NCBI GenBank assembly: GCA_016182055.1
Contig: JACOYD010000057.1
Span: 1-15,456, forward strand
Origin: Candidatus Microgenomates bacterium
Lineage (GTDB): Bacteria; Patescibacteriota; Microgenomatia; Levybacterales; JACOYD01
Length of the DNA stretch: 15,456 bases
Reading direction: 5' to 3'
The notes beneath the pieces are model-generated. The model saw only the letters and a program-made list of their open reading frames with translations, had not been told where the DNA came from and did not search any database. Below, in pieces: positions 12,691-15,456 of this stretch (within the stretch, counting starts at the first letter, position 1; each line of letters begins with the position of its first letter). The translations under genes and the position numbers were made by a program.

Positions 12691-13110
12691 ATGGTGGCGC
12701 CAGACTTTACTCTTTTCGACCAAAATAATGTCATACATTCTCTTTCCGATTATAAAGGCAAGTGGCTGATTGTCTATTTTTACCCCAAAGACCAAACTCC
12801 CGGCTGTATCAAAGAAGCCTGCAGTTTTCGCGACCAAATAAGCGAATTTACCAAACGAAATATTGCAGTTGTCGGCATTTCCAAAGACAGCGTGGCTTCA
12901 CATCAAAAATTTGCCGATAAATACCACCTTCCCTTTCCCCTTCTGTCAGATGAAAAGGCAGATGTAATAAAAGCTTATGGTGCATGGGGACGAAATACTT
13001 ATGTGATAAATCCACAGAGAGAAATTGTAAAAACCTATAAAGGAGTAAATCCCCTCACTCACGTTTCCCAAATCCTCAAAGACTTGAGGCTAAAGCTAAT
13101 TCCCCTCTAA
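12691..13110 (+). CDS. bcp: Thiol peroxidase of the Bcp/PrxQ family, shortened
   Basis: 139 residues; usual length is about 150-157. PKDQTPGC (32-39) is the PxxxTxxC peroxidase motif with peroxidatic Cys39. Cys44 in KEACSFRD is the resolving cysteine position of the PrxQ type. The conserved Arg is R100 in GRNTYVINP. Between AYGAWG and R-T-Y-V-I-N about a dozen residues seen in most Bcp proteins (the MYGK..MGI loop) are absent. It reduces hydrogen peroxide and organic peroxides in the cytosol using thioredoxin-like donors. The ATG at 12691 is followed by GTG; either could be used. It is convergent with the DUF378 gene, 4 nt apart. Confidence 0.93.
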   Translation: MVAPDFTLFDQNNVIHSLSDYKGKWLIVYFYPKDQTPGCIKEACSFRDQISEFTKRNIAVVGISKDSVASHQKFADKYHLPFPLLSDEKADVIKAYGAWGRNTYVINPQREIVKTYKGVNPLTHVSQILKDLRLKLIPL

Positions 13111-13114
13111 ACTT

Positions 13115-13327
13115 CTAGCCCTTTTTGGCGCTGCAAATTTTGCAGTCGTTCATGTGGGTGACACCTACGTATACAGCGGATAAACCAACCAGAATATAGG
13201 CAATGGTTTCCAGGCCAAGTCCGCCCAAAAGAGCCGTCACCAGATTAAAATTAAAAAGTCCAACCAGTCCCCAGTTGAGAGCGCCAACCAAAACCAGAGT
13301 AAATGTAGCCATGTGCAAAGCTTTCAT
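13115..13327 (-). CDS. DUF378 family small membrane protein
   Basis: 70 residues. Two membrane helices (about 5-27 and 37-57) with ALNWGLVGLFNFNLVTALLGG (positions 16-36) between and across them, the signature of DUF378/YuzA-like proteins. The C-terminus HMNDCKICSAKKG adds a CxxC pair. The ATG at 13327 is 7 nt after AGGAGG (13335-13340), an excellent ribosome-binding site; an earlier in-frame start at 13345 lies upstream of that site. Function of the family is unknown. Confidence 0.88.
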   Translation of the reverse strand: MKALHMATFTLVLVGALNWGLVGLFNFNLVTALLGGLGLETIAYILVGLSAVYVGVTHMNDCKICSAKKG

Positions 13328-13356
13328 GTTATCACCTCCTCTCACTAATCAATACC

Positions 13357-13385
13357 AGTGTACGGGATAAAAACCCTGCCGTCAA
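13357..13385 (-). promoter_or_regulatory. Promoter of the DUF378 gene
   Basis: Minus strand: TTGACG (13380-13385), 17-nt spacer, TACACT (13357-13362). The leader would be about 20-25 nt and contains the AGGAGG site, so this gene is led by Shine-Dalgarno, unlike most in the window. The -35 begins 10 nt after the stop of the kinase-like gene. Confidence 0.5.
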
Positions 13386-13395
13386 GTGGCTCATA

Positions 13396-14223
13396 TTACC
13401 GATGGCCATTGTTATTATCACCATGTATTCTTCGCAACCTAGCTCTCTCGCTTGTCAAGTCAGCAGTAAGCGGCGCCACCATATTTAATAAAGGTGCTTT
13501 CTTACGTCTAAGATCAATGGCTCCATTATCAAGAAGTACCAGATAATAACCATCCGCCATTTGCGCAATGACAAGGTTATGGTTTTCTCTAACAAGTCTA
13601 TCCAAAACAAGATCCGGTTGCAAACCCTCTGTGCGCAGTCTTCTTGTAAGATCAATAAAAGCATCATACTCGTCAATAATTTTTTTCTGATCTGGTGGAG
13701 CTAATGCTTGGAAATCCGGAACCCTTTTTCCATGCGGTATATATGGCTGCACGATAAGCGTTGCTCCGCGTCTGCCGTTATGAACAAAACGCGCTTCTTG
13801 AGGCAATATAAGATGAGGCAAACGAGAACTGTATATTGATCTTTGCCTCGCAAGATTTTCCTGGTAATGCTCAAAAAAATCTTCGCTGGCGGGAGAAGGC
13901 TGTCCAGACCAAGGCTGGTGCTCATGGCTGATTTTTAACACACGCCTTCCCCTTGCAGTTTCCAAGGAGTAAACCGTAAACCAAAACCCCGCGGCAACCA
14001 GCTGTCCAAGAGCAGGAATCTGTCCATCAACAGAAAATTCGCCTAAGTCCTCTTGGCGGCGGTCTTCGTAAAATAGCTTGAGCCATTGTGCTGCTTCGGT
14101 AGGCCCCATGGGTTTTCTTCTTTGCTCGACCGACCGCCTAAGATGAAGGGCGGTCCAGCCGACTTCCAAAGCTGCGGTTCCTGCGGTTCTCACAAATCCC
14201 CATACTAATCCTTCTTTTGTCAT
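13396..14223 (-). CDS. Divergent protein-kinase-like protein
   Basis: 275 residues, soluble. I read a kinase-like fold from about 70 to 240. ALGQLVAAGFWFTVYSL (71-87) resembles the glycine-loop strands and VLKIS (95-99) carries a candidate ATP-binding Lys97. E114 or E122 could pair with it, and TLIVQPYIPHGK (155-166) looks like the hinge. RENHNLVI (212-219) may be the catalytic-loop end with its metal-binding Asn, and LLDNGAID (230-237) stands where the DFG motif would be (D232). The canonical HRD Asp, five residues before the Asn, is missing. The last 35 residues are basic. It could be a sugar/antibiotic-kinase relative, a lineage-specific kinase, or a pseudokinase. No substrate can be inferred. 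An ATG at 14223 fits the two upstream promoters. Confidence 0.7.
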   Translation of the reverse strand: MTKEGLVWGFVRTAGTAALEVGWTALHLRRSVEQRRKPMGPTEAAQWLKLFYEDRRQEDLGEFSVDGQIPALGQLVAAGFWFTVYSLETARGRRVLKISHEHQPWSGQPSPASEDFFEHYQENLARQRSIYSSRLPHLILPQEARFVHNGRRGATLIVQPYIPHGKRVPDFQALAPPDQKKIIDEYDAFIDLTRRLRTEGLQPDLVLDRLVRENHNLVIAQMADGYYLVLLDNGAIDLRRKKAPLLNMVAPLTADLTSERARLRRIHGDNNNGHR

Positions 14224-14240
14224 GGAAATATAGAACCTTT

Positions 14241-14268
14241 ATTATAATCAAAATACTCTAGTTTGCAA
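14241..14268 (-). promoter_or_regulatory. Proximal promoter of the kinase-like gene
   Basis: Minus strand: TTGCAA (14263-14268), 16-nt spacer, TATAAT (14241-14246), then 17 nt to the ATG. The predicted leader is about 10 nt. The promoter sits inside an 11-bp inverted repeat (TAATCAAAATA 14245-14255 and TATTTTGATTA 14280-14290). Confidence 0.55.
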
Positions 14269-14286
14269 CTTATAAATAATATTTTG

Positions 14287-14326
14287 ATTACATAATTGTT
14301 TAACGAGAGTTGCAAACTCGAGTTAA
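14287..14326 (-). promoter_or_regulatory. Distal promoter and dyad upstream of the kinase-like gene
   Basis: Minus strand: TTGCAA (14310-14315), 17-nt spacer, TGTAAT (14287-14292). The -35 is at the centre of a 27-bp dyad (14300-14326, 10 of 13 positions symmetric). AGTTTGCAACT (14260-14270) and AGTTGCAAACT (14308-14318) around the two -35 boxes are exact reverse complements. Confidence 0.4.
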
Positions 14327-14368
14327 ACGAGTATATATCAGCTGTAGAAATATTTTGTATTCTGCATA

Positions 14369-15430
14369 CTAGGGAATTTTAACTTTGATTATTTTGTCAT
14401 CCCCCTCTTTGGGAGTGCCGCGGCCGTCAGTATTGTTGGTTAAAAGATACAAAAATCCGTCGGGACCCAAAACCACTGTCCGCAGCCTGCCAAACTGGTT
14501 CTTAAAATACTCAACTAATTTTCCTTCTTTAATTTTATATTCGTATAAAGCCTCCCCTCTTAGCCCGGCAAAAAACAGGGAGCCGTTTACATAAGTCATG
14601 CCCGAGGGAGCCCAGGTATCATCTGCCGAATGAATAACCGGCATTTCCATTCCTTCCTTTTTCTCCGAATCCTGAATAACAGGCCAGCCGTAATTTCGCC
14701 CTTTTTCAATTAAATTGAGTTCGTCCAATCCAGACTGTATGCCTGACCGACCGTGTTCAGTGGCCCACAGCCGGCCGTTGCTGTCCCAGGCCAAACCCTG
14801 CACATTTCGATGTCCCATTGAGTAAATCTCCAACCCTGTCCCATCATTTCTGACCCGCAAGATTTTACCGTTTAAGGAATTTTTGTCCTGGGCTAAACTG
14901 CTGTTGCCCGCGTCTCCGGTGGCAATATAAAGATATCCGTCGGGGCCAAAGGCGATTCTGCCGCCGTCATGAATGCTTGAACCCAAAATTCCCTCCACTA
15001 TTATTTTTCTCTCAACCAACTTGCTTCCATAAAGTTTATATCTCTCCACCCGATTGGAAAACTGACTGCCGTTTTTACCGGTTAAATAAAGATAAACAAA
15101 ATTATTATCGGCAAAAGCAGGATCAAGCGCCATGCCCAACAGCCCTCCCTCGCCTATATGCGCCACGCCCTCAACTTCAATTATTTCTTTTTGGCTGCCG
15201 ACTTTAATTAGTTTTCCCGGCCGCTGTGTTATCAGCATCTCGCCGGTTGGTAAAAAAGCAATTTCCCAGGGAATTTCCAGATTTTCCAAAATTGTTTCGG
15301 TGGTTGCCGCCTCACTCTTGATCTCTGGTTTGGCAAGAAAAACAGCGGACCGTTGAGTATTTTTTTGTCCGTACCAAAAAAGAATACCGGCAAGACCTAT
15401 TAATACGGCAATTATTATTAAGGCTTTCAT
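14369..15430 (-). CDS. Membrane-anchored PQQ-dependent sugar (aldose) dehydrogenase-like protein
   Basis: 353 residues. An N-terminal membrane helix (4-20) anchors a six-bladed beta-propeller of the soluble glucose dehydrogenase/aldose sugar dehydrogenase family outside the membrane. Family marks: IPWEIAFLPTGEMLITQRPGK (53-73), then SSIHDGGRIAFGPDGYLYIATGD (151-173) with the catalytic His154, NGKILRV (187-193), GHRNVQGLAWD (206-216) and GLDELNLI (234-241). Members oxidise aldose sugars with PQQ and pass electrons onward, but a small-genome cell would have to scavenge PQQ. The propeller may also have another role. No Shine-Dalgarno or clear promoter is visible in the 26 bases remaining upstream. 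Confidence 0.9.
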   Translation of the reverse strand: MKALIIIAVLIGLAGILFWYGQKNTQRSAVFLAKPEIKSEAATTETILENLEIPWEIAFLPTGEMLITQRPGKLIKVGSQKEIIEVEGVAHIGEGGLLGMALDPAFADNNFVYLYLTGKNGSQFSNRVERYKLYGSKLVERKIIVEGILGSSIHDGGRIAFGPDGYLYIATGDAGNSSLAQDKNSLNGKILRVRNDGTGLEIYSMGHRNVQGLAWDSNGRLWATEHGRSGIQSGLDELNLIEKGRNYGWPVIQDSEKKEGMEMPVIHSADDTWAPSGMTYVNGSLFFAGLRGEALYEYKIKEGKLVEYFKNQFGRLRTVVLGPDGFLYLLTNNTDGRGTPKEGDDKIIKVKIP

Positions 15431-15456
15431 GAAGTTATTTTTTTCTGATAATCGTC

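Overview
The window looks like a piece of a small-genome bacterium of the Candidate Phyla Radiation (Patescibacteria), most likely the Microgenomates group. This is inference from gene content and protein architecture: tightly packed genes of about 40% GC, several universally conserved proteins that are shorter than usual, and many small orphan proteins. TGA is used as an ordinary stop (for example after ctpA and the HTH gene), so the UGA-recoding lineages (Absconditabacteria, Gracilibacteria) are unlikely.

Region 1 (1-4019, + strand) is a histidine biosynthesis run: the tail of hisH, then hisA, hisF, hisI and hisE, mostly overlapping, followed by a histidyl-tRNA-synthetase-like gene with no anticodon-binding domain and an EamA/DMT transporter overlapping its stop codon. 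HisH/HisF would form imidazole glycerol phosphate synthase, HisE and HisI carry out the two steps after HisG, and HisA the isomerisation before HisF. HisA carries an exact in-frame 36-bp tandem duplication.

Region 2 (4020-6246) has a minus-strand orphan HTH protein divergent from rpmE (L31), whose promoters share one palindromic -35 hexamer, then a large imperfect inverted repeat and a shortened prfA (RF1).

Region 3 (6240-7995, - strand) holds three unrecognised small soluble proteins, each with its own promoter. One has a terminator-like hairpin in its leader.

Region 4 (8047-12513, - strand) is ychF, then rpsF-ssb-rpsR, then two membrane-anchored PDZ proteases, ctpA and htrA, in tight succession. 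Region 5 (12514-15456) has a bcp/PrxQ peroxiredoxin behind strong palindromes, a DUF378 membrane protein, a divergent kinase-like orphan behind nested dyads, and a membrane-anchored PQQ-type sugar dehydrogenase.

The most striking global signal is promoter geometry. Seven genes have a -10 box only 6-9 nt upstream of the start codon, and six of these also have a -35 box exactly 17 nt further upstream. These predict leaderless mRNAs. Two other genes (6740 and 13327) have longer leaders and strong Shine-Dalgarno sites. A second theme is loss of accessory domains or loops from conserved proteins (HisRS-like, RF1, YchF, Bcp).
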